The notes: a model not told the origin generated them from the sequence alone. A stretch of 64,000 nucleotides of DNA from Chryseobacterium sp. JAH (GCF_001507335.1 NZ_LMAH01000009.1:94013-158012); one strand, 5' to 3'; shown: positions 1-8,819, counted from the first letter of the stretch. Translations and numbers: made by a program.

Positions 1-152
1 TCTGCCTCAGAAACTTCAGAGTGGTTGATGATCTCTTCAGCTTTGTTGACAGCGTATGTGGTATGTATAAAATTATGGTAAAAATATACAGAAGATAACT
101 TATCTTTGAATAAGTTTTCAACATAATCTTTGGCTTTGTTTAAAACGCTCAT
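1..152 (-). CDS. HD-domain protein, N-terminal part (runs off window)
   Basis: Reading the minus strand from an ATG at 152 gives 50 open codons to the window edge, beginning M-S-V-L-N-K-A-K-D-Y-V. The stretch Y-F-Y-H-N-F-I-H-T-T-Y-A-V-N-K-A-E-E-I resembles the first helix pair of bacterial HD-type phosphohydrolases (Y-H-N/H-x-H-T pattern). In Flavobacteriia such N-termini occur in stand-alone HD hydrolases and in proteins annotated as Pycsar effectors (HD plus membrane segments). The metal-binding H-D itself lies outside the window, so the exact family is open. The gene diverges from the one at 178, with only 25 bases between start codons. Confidence 0.6.
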   Translation of the reverse strand, partial: MSVLNKAKDYVENLFKDKLSSVYFYHNFIHTTYAVNKAEEIINHSEVSEA

Positions 153-177
153 TCCGAATTTTTCTTAATGTAAATGT

Positions 178-3100
178 ATGAATTTATCCTTTAAATTTAA
201 TCGAAAAATATTCTCGGCGACTGCGAGAACAATCCTTCTTTCCGGATTTCTATTTTCGTGTGCAACCTATAACGTACAAAAAGGAAAAAACGTGCATGAA
301 ATACAAAATTCTGATATAAAAACTGAAAATGATTTTAAAATTTTTCTCGTTGGTGATGCCGGAAACGCAGATGAGCCACAAGCGCAGCATACTTTAAATT
401 TCATTAAAAATAAACTAGATTCCGCCGATAAAAACTCAATGCTTCTGTTTCTAGGAGACAATATTTATCCGCTGGGAATGCCAAAAGAAACTGACAAAGG
501 CTATCATTTAGCCAAACAGAAACTTGAAAACCAATTAGCGATCACTAAAAATTTTAAAGGAAAAACTTTAGTCATTCCTGGAAATCACGATTGGTATCAC
601 GGCGTGGAAGGCTTGAAAGCACAGGAAGAATTTGTAAAATCATATTTAAACGACAAAAAAGCATTTTTACCTAAAAATTCCTGTCCGATTGACGATATCA
701 ATTTAACCAAAGACATTAAACTGATCGTTATAGATTCTGAATGGGCCTTAATCAACTGGGACAAATATCTGGGCATCAACAAAGGTTGCGACATCAAAAC
801 AACAGCGGATTTTTATGCTGAATTCAAAGATTTAATTACAAAAAATCAGGATAAGAGAATTATTGTTGCAGTACATCATCCTGTCATCAGTTCGGGCGTT
901 CATGCAGGTTTTAATTCTGCAAAATCGCACCTCTCCGCTTTTCAGGGTAAACTTCCTGTTCCCGGAGTTGCGAGTTTAATTAATATTTTGCGAAGCTCTT
1001 CCGGGGCGAGTATGGAAGATATTACGAATGCTCATTATGCCGAATTTGCCAACAGAATCAAAAGTATTATTCAGGATAAAGAAAATGTGATTCTGGTTTC
1101 CGGTCATGATCACAATCTTCAATATCACGAAAACAAAAACATAAAACAGATCATCAGCGGTGCAGGTTCAAAAACTGATCCGGCAACGATTGTGGAAAAG
1201 ACAGACTTTTTTTCCGGCGGAAGCGGATTTGCAGTTTTAAATCTTAGAAAAGATTTAAGTTCGGATGTTGAATATTTTTCAACTAAAAACCATAAGCTTG
1301 AAAAGCTGACTCAAATTGCAGTTCTTAAAAAACCCGAAGAATATATCAATACTTATCCAGATACTTTACCAGCAACCGTAACATCTACGATTTACTCCGA
1401 AAGACAGACTAAAGCAGGGAAATTCTACACCTGGCTTTGGGGAAATCACTACAGAAAATATTACGCACTTCCGATTGAAGCTAAAACAAAAAATCTTTCA
1501 GACATGAATCCCGGATATTCTCCTGTCAGAGAAGGTGGCGGAAACCAATCGAACAGTCTCCGTCTTAAAACCAATGAAGGACAGGAATTTGTAATGCGCG
1601 GAATCAAAAAAAGTGCAGTCCGTTTTCTGAACGCACAGGCTTTTAAGAAAAATAGTTTTGGAAGCGAACTAAACAATACTTTTCCTGAAAGGTTTTTACT
1701 CGATTTTTATACAACCAATCATCCGTTTACAGGTTTTGCGGTCAACAATATGATCGACAAATTGGGGATTTACCACAGCAATCCTGAATTATATTACATT
1801 CCAAAACAAAAATCTTTAGGACGATACAATCAAAACTACGGTAACGAGCTGTACATGATCGAAGAACGTTTTTCATCAGATCCTAAAACTTTACAGTCAT
1901 TGGGTAATGCTTCAGACATCGTTTCAACTTCAGATGTTCTGAAAAATATACGAAAAGACGGTAAATATTCAGTTGATCAGGATCTCTACATCAGAGCAAG
2001 AATTTTTGATATGCTGATTGGCGATTGGGACAGGCACGAAGATCAATGGAAATGGGCAGAATATAAGGCAGGCGATCAAGTGGTTTATAAACCTATTCCC
2101 CGTGACAGAGATCAGGCATTCAGCAATTACGATGGAGCTGCTTTTAAAGTCCTCATGAATATTCCGGCAATTCGTCACATGAAAACGTTTAAAGATGATA
2201 TCAAAAGCGTACGATGGATTAATATGGAGCCTTATCCTATGGATTTAATTTTCCTGAAGAATGCGAATCAGGGCGACTGGACGGCTCAGGCAAAATACAT
2301 TCAGGAACATTTATCAGATACTGATATCGACAGTGCTTTTGATAATTTGCCAAAAGAAGTTCAGGATGAAACCATTAAAGACATTCAGAAAAAACTGAAG
2401 CTGAGAAAAGGCAAACTGGAAGATTATGCTAAGACATATTTTGATGTTTTGCAGGAAAAAATTCCTTTAACAGGAACAGTGAACAAAGACAAATTTGTGA
2501 TTACTAAAAATGGAAATTCTGTTGAAGTTAAACAATATCAGCTTGATAAAAACAAAGGCGAAGAACTGGTTTTTGAGAAAAAATATGATGATACCAAAAC
2601 CAAAGAACTTTGGATCTACGGCTTGGAAGAAGATGATATTTATGAAGTTTCAGGAGAAGGAAAATCGAAAATCAATATCCGATTAATCGGTGGTTACAAT
2701 CATGACACGTACAATGTAGAGAACGGAAGGAAGGTGAAAATCTATGATTTTAAATCTTCAAAAAACACCTATAATGCAAAATCAGCGACCAAACATATCT
2801 CCAACGATTATGACGTGAATACGTACAACTGGAAACATCCGAAATACAATTTCTTTGCTGGGTATCCAATGGCCAATTTCAATCCTGATGACGGCGTGAT
2901 TCTTGGAATCGTTGCAAATTATACCGTTAACAATTTCATCCGTGATCCTTTTACCCAAAAACATAGTTTAAGCGCTAATTTTTATACTGCAACCGGCGGA
3001 TTTAATGTCGGTTACAAAGGAATTTTCAAAAAAGCAATCACTGGTTGGGATGCCGGAATTGATGCCACCTACACCACACCGTTTTTTGCCAGAACATTTT

Positions 3101-3891
3101 TCGGTTTGGGTAATGAAAGTTTAAATAATGCTGACGAAGACAACCGAGACTACAACAGAGTGCGAATTTCGCAGTTTAAATTTGCTCCTTCTATTTCAAA
3201 AACGAGCTGGCTGAATCTTAAACATCAGTTTCAGCTGAATTTTGAACATGCTAAAGTACAGTTCAATGATGACCGATTCATAGCTGTTTCTCCGGATGTG
3301 AATCCTGAAGTTTTTAACGGGCAACAATTTGCGGGAGCCAACTATACGTTTAGTTTTAAAAATTTAGACAATACAGCCTTCCCTACTTTAGGTTTGGAAA
3401 TGATTTTAAATGCCGGCTGGAAAGCCAATCTGTCAGAATTCAATCAAAACTTCGCTAATTTCAACGGAACATTAAATCTATTCCACAGAATTGATAAGCG
3501 TGGCAAATTTGTATTTGCCAACTCGAGCAATGCCATGATCATCAACAATAATAACTTTGAATTTTATCAGGCTGCAGCCATCGGTGGAAACAACGGAATG
3601 CGTGCCTACCGAAACGAAAGATTTGCCGGAAAATCATATTTCGCCAACAATTCTGAGATTCGTTGGAATTTCGGAAGAGTAAAAAACAATATCGTTCCTA
3701 CGAACTTGGGAATTTTGATCGGCTATGATTTAGGAAGAGTATGGAAAGACGGTGAACAATCCGATAAATGGCATCAAGGTGTTGGCGCAGGATTCTGGAT
3801 GAGTATTCTGGAAACGTTCTCTGCGAGAGTGGATTATTTTACGGGTGAAGATGGTGGAAGAATTTCCGGTGGTGTGGGATTGAGTTTTTAA
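178..3891 (+). CDS. Outer-membrane metallophosphoesterase with kinase-like middle and C-terminal beta-barrel
   Basis: 1237 residues. A lipoprotein-type signal ends at the lipobox L-F-S-C (Cys28). Residues about 50-370 are a calcineurin-like phosphoesterase: V-G-D-A-G (Asp60), G-D-N (Asp96), G-N-H-D-W (138-141), H-H-P-V and S-G-H-D-H. The middle contains I-G-D-W-D-R-H-E-D-Q-W (around 614-624) and P-R-D-R-D-Q-A-F (641-648), a spacing reminiscent of the catalytic D-R-H and metal-binding Asp of HipA/FAM20-like kinases; that part is inference. The C-terminal third (about 900-1237) is strand-rich, resembles Omp85/surface-antigen barrels and ends in Phe, as outer-membrane barrels do. This predicts a barrel-anchored enzyme. 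Substrate unknown. Transcribed alone. Confidence 0.8.
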   Translation: MNLSFKFNRKIFSATARTILLSGFLFSCATYNVQKGKNVHEIQNSDIKTENDFKIFLVGDAGNADEPQAQHTLNFIKNKLDSADKNSMLLFLGDNIYPLGMPKETDKGYHLAKQKLENQLAITKNFKGKTLVIPGNHDWYHGVEGLKAQEEFVKSYLNDKKAFLPKNSCPIDDINLTKDIKLIVIDSEWALINWDKYLGINKGCDIKTTADFYAEFKDLITKNQDKRIIVAVHHPVISSGVHAGFNSAKSHLSAFQGKLPVPGVASLINILRSSSGASMEDITNAHYAEFANRIKSIIQDKENVILVSGHDHNLQYHENKNIKQIISGAGSKTDPATIVEKTDFFSGGSGFAVLNLRKDLSSDVEYFSTKNHKLEKLTQIAVLKKPEEYINTYPDTLPATVTSTIYSERQTKAGKFYTWLWGNHYRKYYALPIEAKTKNLSDMNPGYSPVREGGGNQSNSLRLKTNEGQEFVMRGIKKSAVRFLNAQAFKKNSFGSELNNTFPERFLLDFYTTNHPFTGFAVNNMIDKLGIYHSNPELYYIPKQKSLGRYNQNYGNELYMIEERFSSDPKTLQSLGNASDIVSTSDVLKNIRKDGKYSVDQDLYIRARIFDMLIGDWDRHEDQWKWAEYKAGDQVVYKPIPRDRDQAFSNYDGAAFKVLMNIPAIRHMKTFKDDIKSVRWINMEPYPMDLIFLKNANQGDWTAQAKYIQEHLSDTDIDSAFDNLPKEVQDETIKDIQKKLKLRKGKLEDYAKTYFDVLQEKIPLTGTVNKDKFVITKNGNSVEVKQYQLDKNKGEELVFEKKYDDTKTKELWIYGLEEDDIYEVSGEGKSKINIRLIGGYNHDTYNVENGRKVKIYDFKSSKNTYNAKSATKHISNDYDVNTYNWKHPKYNFFAGYPMANFNPDDGVILGIVANYTVNNFIRDPFTQKHSLSANFYTATGGFNVGYKGIFKKAITGWDAGIDATYTTPFFARTFFGLGNESLNNADEDNRDYNRVRISQFKFAPSISKTSWLNLKHQFQLNFEHAKVQFNDDRFIAVSPDVNPEVFNGQQFAGANYTFSFKNLDNTAFPTLGLEMILNAGWKANLSEFNQNFANFNGTLNLFHRIDKRGKFVFANSSNAMIINNNNFEFYQAAAIGGNNGMRAYRNERFAGKSYFANNSEIRWNFGRVKNNIVPTNLGILIGYDLGRVWKDGEQSDKWHQGVGAGFWMSILETFSARVDYFTGEDGGRISGGVGLSF

Positions 3892-3925
3892 AAAGTTATT
3901 TATCCATTATTTTCTTTTGTCAAGG

Positions 3926-4537
3926 ATGAAAAAAATCTACTTTCTACTTATATCTTTAACCATTATTGTTAGTGGATTTATATTCTATGATTTACAATTA
4001 AATCATCAATCAACAATTGTTTCAGAAGCTAATGATAAGAAGAAAACACAAATCCCTGAATTATTAATTTTTCAATTTCAACCTTCGTTGAAAGAAAATA
4101 CAGAAGTGATTATCAACTTTGAAAAAAAGCATTTAATTTTCAGAACCATTTATCCATTTCTTCCAGAACCGCCACCACCTCCGAGAAAAGATGGTACCAA
4201 TGAGCCATTTATTGAAACAAATAAACATCTTCGATCATATTCTTTAAAACTTCAAGATGAAGATTTAAATGATTTAAAAATGATTATCCGTAAAATCTCA
4301 AAGAAAGATCTGGAAAGAATTGAAGGCAAATATATTGATGGAACTTCCTATAATTTCAGCATTCTGTTCTCAAATAAAAATTTAGAAAACGGATTTATTG
4401 CTCAGGAAAAAACGAAAAATCAGAAAGAACTTGTGCTCGAAATTTTGAATATTCTTGAAAAACCAATCCCTTCGAAGAAAACAAATCTATCATTTCTTAC
4501 TATTATAAAAACAATTAAGAAACCTTCAAGGTTTTGA
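3926..4537 (+). CDS. Hypothetical exported or membrane-anchored protein
   Basis: About 203 residues from the ATG at 3926, which follows AAGG; an in-frame TTG at 3917 is a less likely start. A single hydrophobic N-terminal segment (F-L-L-I-S-L-T-I-I-V-S-G-F-I-F) suggests a signal anchor or uncleaved signal peptide. A proline run (P-E-P-P-P-P-P-R) lies near residue 80. The rest is charged and mixed alpha/beta with no family I recognise. It begins 34 bases after the phosphoesterase stop and may be co-transcribed with it. Its stop codon sits inside the hairpin at 4520-4552. Confidence 0.6.
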   Translation: MKKIYFLLISLTIIVSGFIFYDLQLNHQSTIVSEANDKKKTQIPELLIFQFQPSLKENTEVIINFEKKHLIFRTIYPFLPEPPPPPRKDGTNEPFIETNKHLRSYSLKLQDEDLNDLKMIIRKISKKDLERIEGKYIDGTSYNFSILFSNKNLENGFIAQEKTKNQKELVLEILNILEKPIPSKKTNLSFLTIIKTIKKPSRF

Positions 4538-4552
4538 AAAACTTGAAGGTTT
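4520..4552. terminator. Bidirectional terminator hairpin, member of the AAACCT palindrome family
   Basis: Perfect 11-bp inverted repeat AAACCTTCAAG / CTTGAAGGTTT around an 11-base loop, overlapping the stop codon at 4535-4537. It separates convergent genes at 3926 and 4561. Its outer arms and GTTTTGAAAA loop match the hairpin at 34870-34901. Confidence 0.7.
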
Positions 4553-4560
4553 AAAAATAT

Positions 4561-5433
4561 TTATTTTAAAGAAAACTGATACACATTCCCACCCGTTTTC
4601 TTATCTTTTTCATCGACAATCAACACCGTTTTATCATCAACAAAAACAACTGCTTCTTTCTGTGAATCGTGATTCAATGGTATTTTCTGAATTTTAGCTG
4701 AATTAAAATCATTTGAAGTAAATCCGGAAAGTACATTGATATTTCTATGATTCAATAGAACAATCTGATTTTTAGAATTGATAGTTGCTGAAGTAATGGC
4801 AGCATCGCTGTAACCTCCTTCCAGTTTAAGTTTACCAACCAATTTCGCTTCAAAATCACCTTCTTTATTAGGAATCTGGAAAACCAGAAAAGTCCCGTCA
4901 AAACCTTTGCTTCTGTTTTTGGTGAACAGGTAAAAACTACCGTCTTTCTCTACAAAAGCTTCACAATCGTACAGTAAATTTGATTTTTTAGGTGGGAATT
5001 CAGTTTGGCCTTCATAATGAAACTTCGTCGTTTGAATAACCTTTGTCGACTTCTGAGAATCAGTTTTTAAATCTAATTTTAAAATGGAAAGATTTTGTCT
5101 GTCGTTTTCATTATTTCCGAAATCTCCGATGTATATATTTCCGGCTGCATCTTTTGTAATATCTTCCCAATCGTTGTTTTCAGCGTTTTCCACCAGAACA
5201 TCAGCGATTTGCTCGCCCTGTCTGTTCAGTCCGTATACCACATTTTTATTTCCTGCGTCTTCGATGGCCCATATGGTCTTCTGATCCTGAGAAAGAGCAA
5301 TTCCAGAAACTTCTTTCAGTTTTTTAGGAAGTGAAAACTCTGTTTTCAAATCGTCTTGTGATTGTGTTACTGAATCCTGAGCTTTTGGATTACAGCTTAA
5401 TAAGATGAAAGCGAATACAACAAGAATGCGCAT
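4561..5433 (-). CDS. SdiA-regulated/phytase-like beta-propeller lipoprotein
   Basis: 290 residues. The signal peptide ends in the lipobox L-L-S-C (Cys14). The motif V-S-G-I-A-L-S-x-D-x-x-x-I-W-A-I-E-D-A-G, followed by W-E-D-I and I-Y-I-G-D-F-G-N-N, is typical of SdiA-regulated/esterase-like-phytase beta-propellers; repeated strand pairs continue to the end. Such proteins are envelope lipoproteins of unknown substrate. It is the third gene of a tight minus-strand operon (mazG, FUSC transporter, this gene), starting 4 bases after the FUSC stop, so co-expression is likely. Confidence 0.6.
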   Translation of the reverse strand: MRILVVFAFILLSCNPKAQDSVTQSQDDLKTEFSLPKKLKEVSGIALSQDQKTIWAIEDAGNKNVVYGLNRQGEQIADVLVENAENNDWEDITKDAAGNIYIGDFGNNENDRQNLSILKLDLKTDSQKSTKVIQTTKFHYEGQTEFPPKKSNLLYDCEAFVEKDGSFYLFTKNRSKGFDGTFLVFQIPNKEGDFEAKLVGKLKLEGGYSDAAITSATINSKNQIVLLNHRNINVLSGFTSNDFNSAKIQKIPLNHDSQKEAVVFVDDKTVLIVDEKDKKTGGNVYQFSLK

Positions 5434-5437
5434 AATT

Positions 5438-6517
5438 TTATTTTTTAAATTTTTTAAACTGAAAAAAAGAATATCTTATATTTTTCTCCAGTTGATTGAT
5501 GATCTGTTGATGATGCAGAAGAAATCCTGCTCCCAACCCCATTAAACTTCCGATAACCGTATCAAGCAGTCTCGCCTCCATAAGATTTCCAACATGATGA
5601 TGAATGGGACTTCCTGCTTCTACCAAAAGTAAAGTGAGTGGTGTTAGAAATATAACGGCCAAACCGTAATTTCTTACAATCATCAATTCTACAATGAACT
5701 GTAAAACTACAATAATTCCTATCATTATAATCTTTTCGGGATCAAAAAGTAAAATTAGCCAAGCTAGACCGAGACCAATGAAAGTTCCGAAGATTCTGTG
5801 CATATTTCTTTGTCGAACATGCTCGAAATTCCTTCCCTGAATAATGGCAACGGTAGAAATAGAAATCCAATAGGTATTTTGAAATTTTAAAAGATGACCG
5901 ACAATTAAAGTCAGCATCATAATCAAACCGATAATCGTACTTTCAACAAACTTGGTATATCTTTTCTTTTTAAAAACTCTTCGGGGAACAGTCACCACTT
6001 CGCTTTTTTCCACAAAAACGGAATAAATAAAAGCCAGTGAACATGATAAAATGGCTCCCATTGCGACCAATCCAACTCTTGTCGGAATCATTTCCAAATC
6101 AAACTGAAAAGTGCTTGCCATCGCCGCAAGCATGATGAAGAAAAAATTTCCAGGCGGCGGAATTTTAAAATAAGAAGTAATAAAATGTGACAGAAAAGAA
6201 ACAATCCCAAAGGACAGCGCTGCCATATAAATATTAAAACTAAAAAAAAGACTGATGGTAAAGGAAAAGATAATTCCGAAAGCACATACCGCCATATGAA
6301 TCATTCGCTGACTGATGGGCGCTGTGGTAAAATACAAGATTGTCAAAGCTCCCAAACTCGAAAGACTGCCATAATTTGGTTTTCCGGAAAACCAACCCAA
6401 CAATAGTGGTGTGCCAATACACAAAGCCGCAAGAAACGGAAAATGCCATTTCCTCTCTGTTTTTTTGATTTCAATCAGATATTGAAATCGGTTTCGTGCG
6501 GCATGATTCGTTTTCAT
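5438..6517 (-). CDS. FUSC-family inner-membrane transporter-like protein
   Basis: 359 residues with about ten hydrophobic segments in two blocks separated by a basic cytoplasmic stretch (R-R-V-F-K-K-K-R-Y-T-K-F), the layout of YccS/AaeB-like FUSC (fusaric acid resistance) proteins. The second block begins with the family-like pattern W-I-S-I-S-T-V-A-I-I-Q-G followed by R-N-M-H-R-I-F-G-T-F-I-G. It is about half the length of E. coli YccS, as is common in Bacteroidota. The ATG at 6517 directly abuts the mazG stop at 6518, implying translational coupling. Exported compound unknown. Confidence 0.75.
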   Translation of the reverse strand: MKTNHAARNRFQYLIEIKKTERKWHFPFLAALCIGTPLLLGWFSGKPNYGSLSSLGALTILYFTTAPISQRMIHMAVCAFGIIFSFTISLFFSFNIYMAALSFGIVSFLSHFITSYFKIPPPGNFFFIMLAAMASTFQFDLEMIPTRVGLVAMGAILSCSLAFIYSVFVEKSEVVTVPRRVFKKKRYTKFVESTIIGLIMMLTLIVGHLLKFQNTYWISISTVAIIQGRNFEHVRQRNMHRIFGTFIGLGLAWLILLFDPEKIIMIGIIVVLQFIVELMIVRNYGLAVIFLTPLTLLLVEAGSPIHHHVGNLMEARLLDTVIGSLMGLGAGFLLHHQQIINQLEKNIRYSFFQFKKFKK

Positions 6518-7285
6518 CTAGTCAAAATGTTTTGCTTTTTCCCAGAGAACATCCATTTCTTCAAGAGACATTTCTCCCAATTTTAAATTTTCTTGCAAAG
6601 CTAAATTTTCCATCTTCTGAAATCTAGAAATAAACTTCAGATTAGTTCGTTCCAATGCTGAATCCGGATTTAAACCAGAAATTCTCGCATAATTGATCAA
6701 TGAGAAAAATACATCTCCCAATTCCTGTTCTTTTTTATCTGAATCGGTTTCATCATGAAATTCCTGAATTTCTTCATCTACTTTTTTCCACGCATCTTCC
6801 GCATCGTGAAATTCAAAACCAATTCCTTTTACTTTATCCTGAATTCTGTAGGCTTTTACCATACTTGGTAAACCTTTCGGAACGCCACCCAAAATCGATG
6901 TATTTCCTTCTTTAAGCTTCAGTTTCTCCCAATTCTGCTTAACTTCTTCTTCATCTTTCACTTCGATATCACCGTAAATATGAGGATGACGAAAGATCAG
7001 TTTTTCATTTAATGAATTAATGACATCAGCAATATCAAAACTTTCTTTCTCCGAACCTATTTTGGCATAAAAAACCAAATGCAGAAGTACATCACCCAAT
7101 TCTTTTTTAATTTCGGTTAAATCTTCCTGCAAAAGCGCATCTGAAAGTTCATATGTTTCTTCCAACGTCAAATGACGAAGGGTCTGAAGTGTCTGTTTCT
7201 GATCCCACGGACATTTTTCACGAAGGTCATCCATAATATCCAAAAGTCTTCCAAAAGCTTCGAGTTTTTCCTGTCTGGTGTTCAT
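6518..7285 (-). CDS. mazG: MazG nucleoside triphosphate pyrophosphohydrolase
   Basis: 255 residues from the ATG at 7285. An in-frame ATG at 7306 is rejected because the -7 box at 7308-7315 leaves no room for a transcript starting before it. Two MazG repeats are present, each with E-E-x-x-E metal-binding clusters: L-T-L-E-E-T-Y-E-L-S-D-A-L with E-L-G-D-V-L-L-H, and V-D-E-E-I-Q-E-F with E-L-G-D-V-F-F-S. C-P-W-D-x-x-Q-T and F-R-H-P-H-I-Y-G-D match the family. It hydrolyses (d)NTPs to NMP and PPi, cleaning the nucleotide pool. First gene of a three-gene operon. Confidence 0.95.
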   Translation of the reverse strand: MNTRQEKLEAFGRLLDIMDDLREKCPWDQKQTLQTLRHLTLEETYELSDALLQEDLTEIKKELGDVLLHLVFYAKIGSEKESFDIADVINSLNEKLIFRHPHIYGDIEVKDEEEVKQNWEKLKLKEGNTSILGGVPKGLPSMVKAYRIQDKVKGIGFEFHDAEDAWKKVDEEIQEFHDETDSDKKEQELGDVFFSLINYARISGLNPDSALERTNLKFISRFQKMENLALQENLKLGEMSLEEMDVLWEKAKHFD

Positions 7286-7307
7286 AATTTGAGTGTTGAA
7301 ATTCATG

Positions 7308-7315
7308 CAAATTTA
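7308..7315 (-). promoter_or_regulatory. -7 box TAAATTTG of mazG
   Basis: 22 bases separate it from the ATG at 7285; it overlaps the region just upstream of the alternative ATG at 7306 and so decides the start. Confidence 0.6.
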
Positions 7316-7557
7316 AGGTAAATCTTTATTAGTTCTTTTGTCTTGAAATAAAAGAACCAAAAGTTCAAGACTTGGAAACTTCCGCTAAAAATTAAAAGCC
7401 AATCCTAAAATTCCCAAAACTTGCGCGAATTCTAAATCAATTCTTCAGTTCAAAATTGATGTCGCGCTTCAAACAGTGGATTTTTTTTAACGGATTAACT
7501 TTTAATTTTTTTAACGCTCCATTTTCCTAGGTCAATTTTTTTAGCCCAAAAACAAAA
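7316..7557. repeat. Intergenic spacer with nested inverted repeats, probably a dispersed element
   Basis: Noncoding stretch between mazG and the DUF5606 gene. It contains overlapping alternative stems: TTCTTTT (7333-7339) with AAAAGAA (7350-7356), and GTCTTGAA (7340-7347) with TTCAAGAC (7364-7371). From memory, similar sequences recur between genes in Chryseobacterium genomes, but there is only one copy here. No open frame of useful length was seen. Confidence 0.4.
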
Positions 7558-7583
7558 AAACCTCATCATTGCTGATAAGGTTT
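7558..7583 (-). terminator. Terminator of the DUF5606 gene
   Basis: Read on the minus strand: 11-bp stem with one G-U pair, loop GCAA, then a T run. It starts 24 bases after the stop at 7607. Confidence 0.8.
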
Positions 7584-7606
7584 TGTATAAATTCAGATAA
7601 AATTAA

Positions 7607-8170
7607 TTATCCCATTTTTCTGTGTGTACTTTTTGTAGCTGCTTTTGCTCCTGTACTCGCTTTCACTTTTGGAGTTGCTGGCTTATCCGCTTTTGGAGCT
7701 GCCTTTTTAGGAGCTGCTTTTTCTGCAGTGATTTCTCCTTCTGCGCTTTCTCCTTCTACAGTTTCTGGCTCAGCTTTTACGAAGCTTTCCGGAGTAATAT
7801 ATCCTGCTTTGTGTAGGATATTGTACCATTGCGCTAATTTTTTGATATCAGAAAAATATACTCTCTCTGTATCATAGTTTGGAAGTGAAGCTCCCATAAA
7901 CTCTTTCAACTCCTCTTCAGTAGATTTGTGAGAAATTGTTTCTTTGTACTCGTAGTTTTTAGCAATATTTTCAAAAACTTCAAACAAAGGAACTTCTTTA
8001 TCAAATGTAAACATTGCGATATTATCCAACAAGCTCACCTGACTTGAGTTACCGATGCTCACTTTCTTTTTTGTAGTAACGTCTTCAATAATAAATCCGT
8101 TTTTCAATTGCGAAACTAATTTGTAAAGACCTGGTTTACCAGAAATCGAAATTATTTTTTCTAACAGCAT
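7607..8170 (-). CDS. DUF5606 protein with Ala/Lys/Pro-rich tail
   Basis: 187 residues. The first 135 or so (beginning M-L-L-E-K-I-I-S-I-S-G-K-P-G-L-Y-K) match DUF5606, a domain conserved in Bacteroidota with no known function; W-Y-N-I-L-H-K-A-G-Y lies near its end. The last 45 residues are low-complexity A-A-P-K-K, P-A-T-P-K and K-A-S-T-G-A-K, resembling basic nucleic-acid-binding tails. No signal peptide, so cytoplasmic. It lies 76 bases downstream of def on the same strand and has its own terminator. A perfect AAACTGCAGTTT palindrome lies upstream at 8211-8222. Confidence 0.75.
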   Translation of the reverse strand: MLLEKIISISGKPGLYKLVSQLKNGFIIEDVTTKKKVSIGNSSQVSLLDNIAMFTFDKEVPLFEVFENIAKNYEYKETISHKSTEEELKEFMGASLPNYDTERVYFSDIKKLAQWYNILHKAGYITPESFVKAEPETVEGESAEGEITAEKAAPKKAAPKADKPATPKVKASTGAKAATKSTHRKMG

Positions 8171-8246
8171 AATCTTATTTTTTTAAAATTTTTAGCAATC
8201 TGCTCAAGACAAACTGCAGTTTATTATTTATTTATTTTCTCTCTTA

Positions 8247-8819
8247 TTATTTTGGAAACCTCATTTTATAGTTGATGGCTACATCACCCTGAGAAATTTT
8301 CACCAATTTACCTTTTACCAGCTTCTTCTTTAAAGAACTCAAATGGTCGGTAAACAACGTACCTTCAATATGGTCATATTCATGCTGAATTACGCGGGCT
8401 CTAATATCGGAAAAAGTTTCTTTATGCTTAACAAAATTTTCGTCATAATATTCTATAACGATTGTACTTTTTCTTTTTACATCTTCTCTTACATCAGGAA
8501 TCGAAAGACAGCCCTCATTAAATTTCCACTCTTCACCTGACTCTTCAAGAATCTGAGCATTGATGAATACTTTTTTAAAATCCTTCAGCTCTTCAGCAAT
8601 ATCTTCATAATCTTCATCTTCTGCCAAAGGAGTCACATCTACTATAAACAGACGGATATCTAAACCTATCTGTGGCGCTGCAAGACCAATACCGTTGGCA
8701 CTATACATCGTTTCAAACATATTGTCGATGAGCTCCTGCAGACCAGGATAATCTTTCTCTATATCTTTTCCTACTTTTCTCAAAACAGGATCTCCAAAGG
8801 CTCTAATTGGTAAAATCAT
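8247..8819 (-). CDS. def: Peptide deformylase
   Basis: 190 residues. All three deformylase motifs are intact: G-I-G-L-A-A-P-Q-I-G, E-G-C-L-S-I-P (Cys metal ligand) and Q-H-E-Y-D-H-I-E-G (H-E-x-x-H). The enzyme removes the formyl group from nascent protein N-termini in the cytoplasm. It carries the Bacteroidota insert rich in acidic residues after V-D-V-T-P. The start overlaps the ruvX stop by 4 bases (ATGA), so the two are translationally coupled. Confidence 0.97.
   Translation of the reverse strand: MILPIRAFGDPVLRKVGKDIEKDYPGLQELIDNMFETMYSANGIGLAAPQIGLDIRLFIVDVTPLAEDEDYEDIAEELKDFKKVFINAQILEESGEEWKFNEGCLSIPDVREDVKRKSTIVIEYYDENFVKHKETFSDIRARVIQHEYDHIEGTLFTDHLSSLKKKLVKGKLVKISQGDVAINYKMRFPK

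Noticed and set aside
7307..7557. Riboswitch or leader RNA
   Set aside because: Located downstream of DUF5606 and upstream of mazG's promoter; no known aptamer pattern, better seen as a dispersed spacer repeat.
8211..8222. AAACTGCAGTTT perfect palindrome as operator of DUF5606
   Set aside because: Twelve-base palindromes arise by chance; no second copy or context to support regulation.
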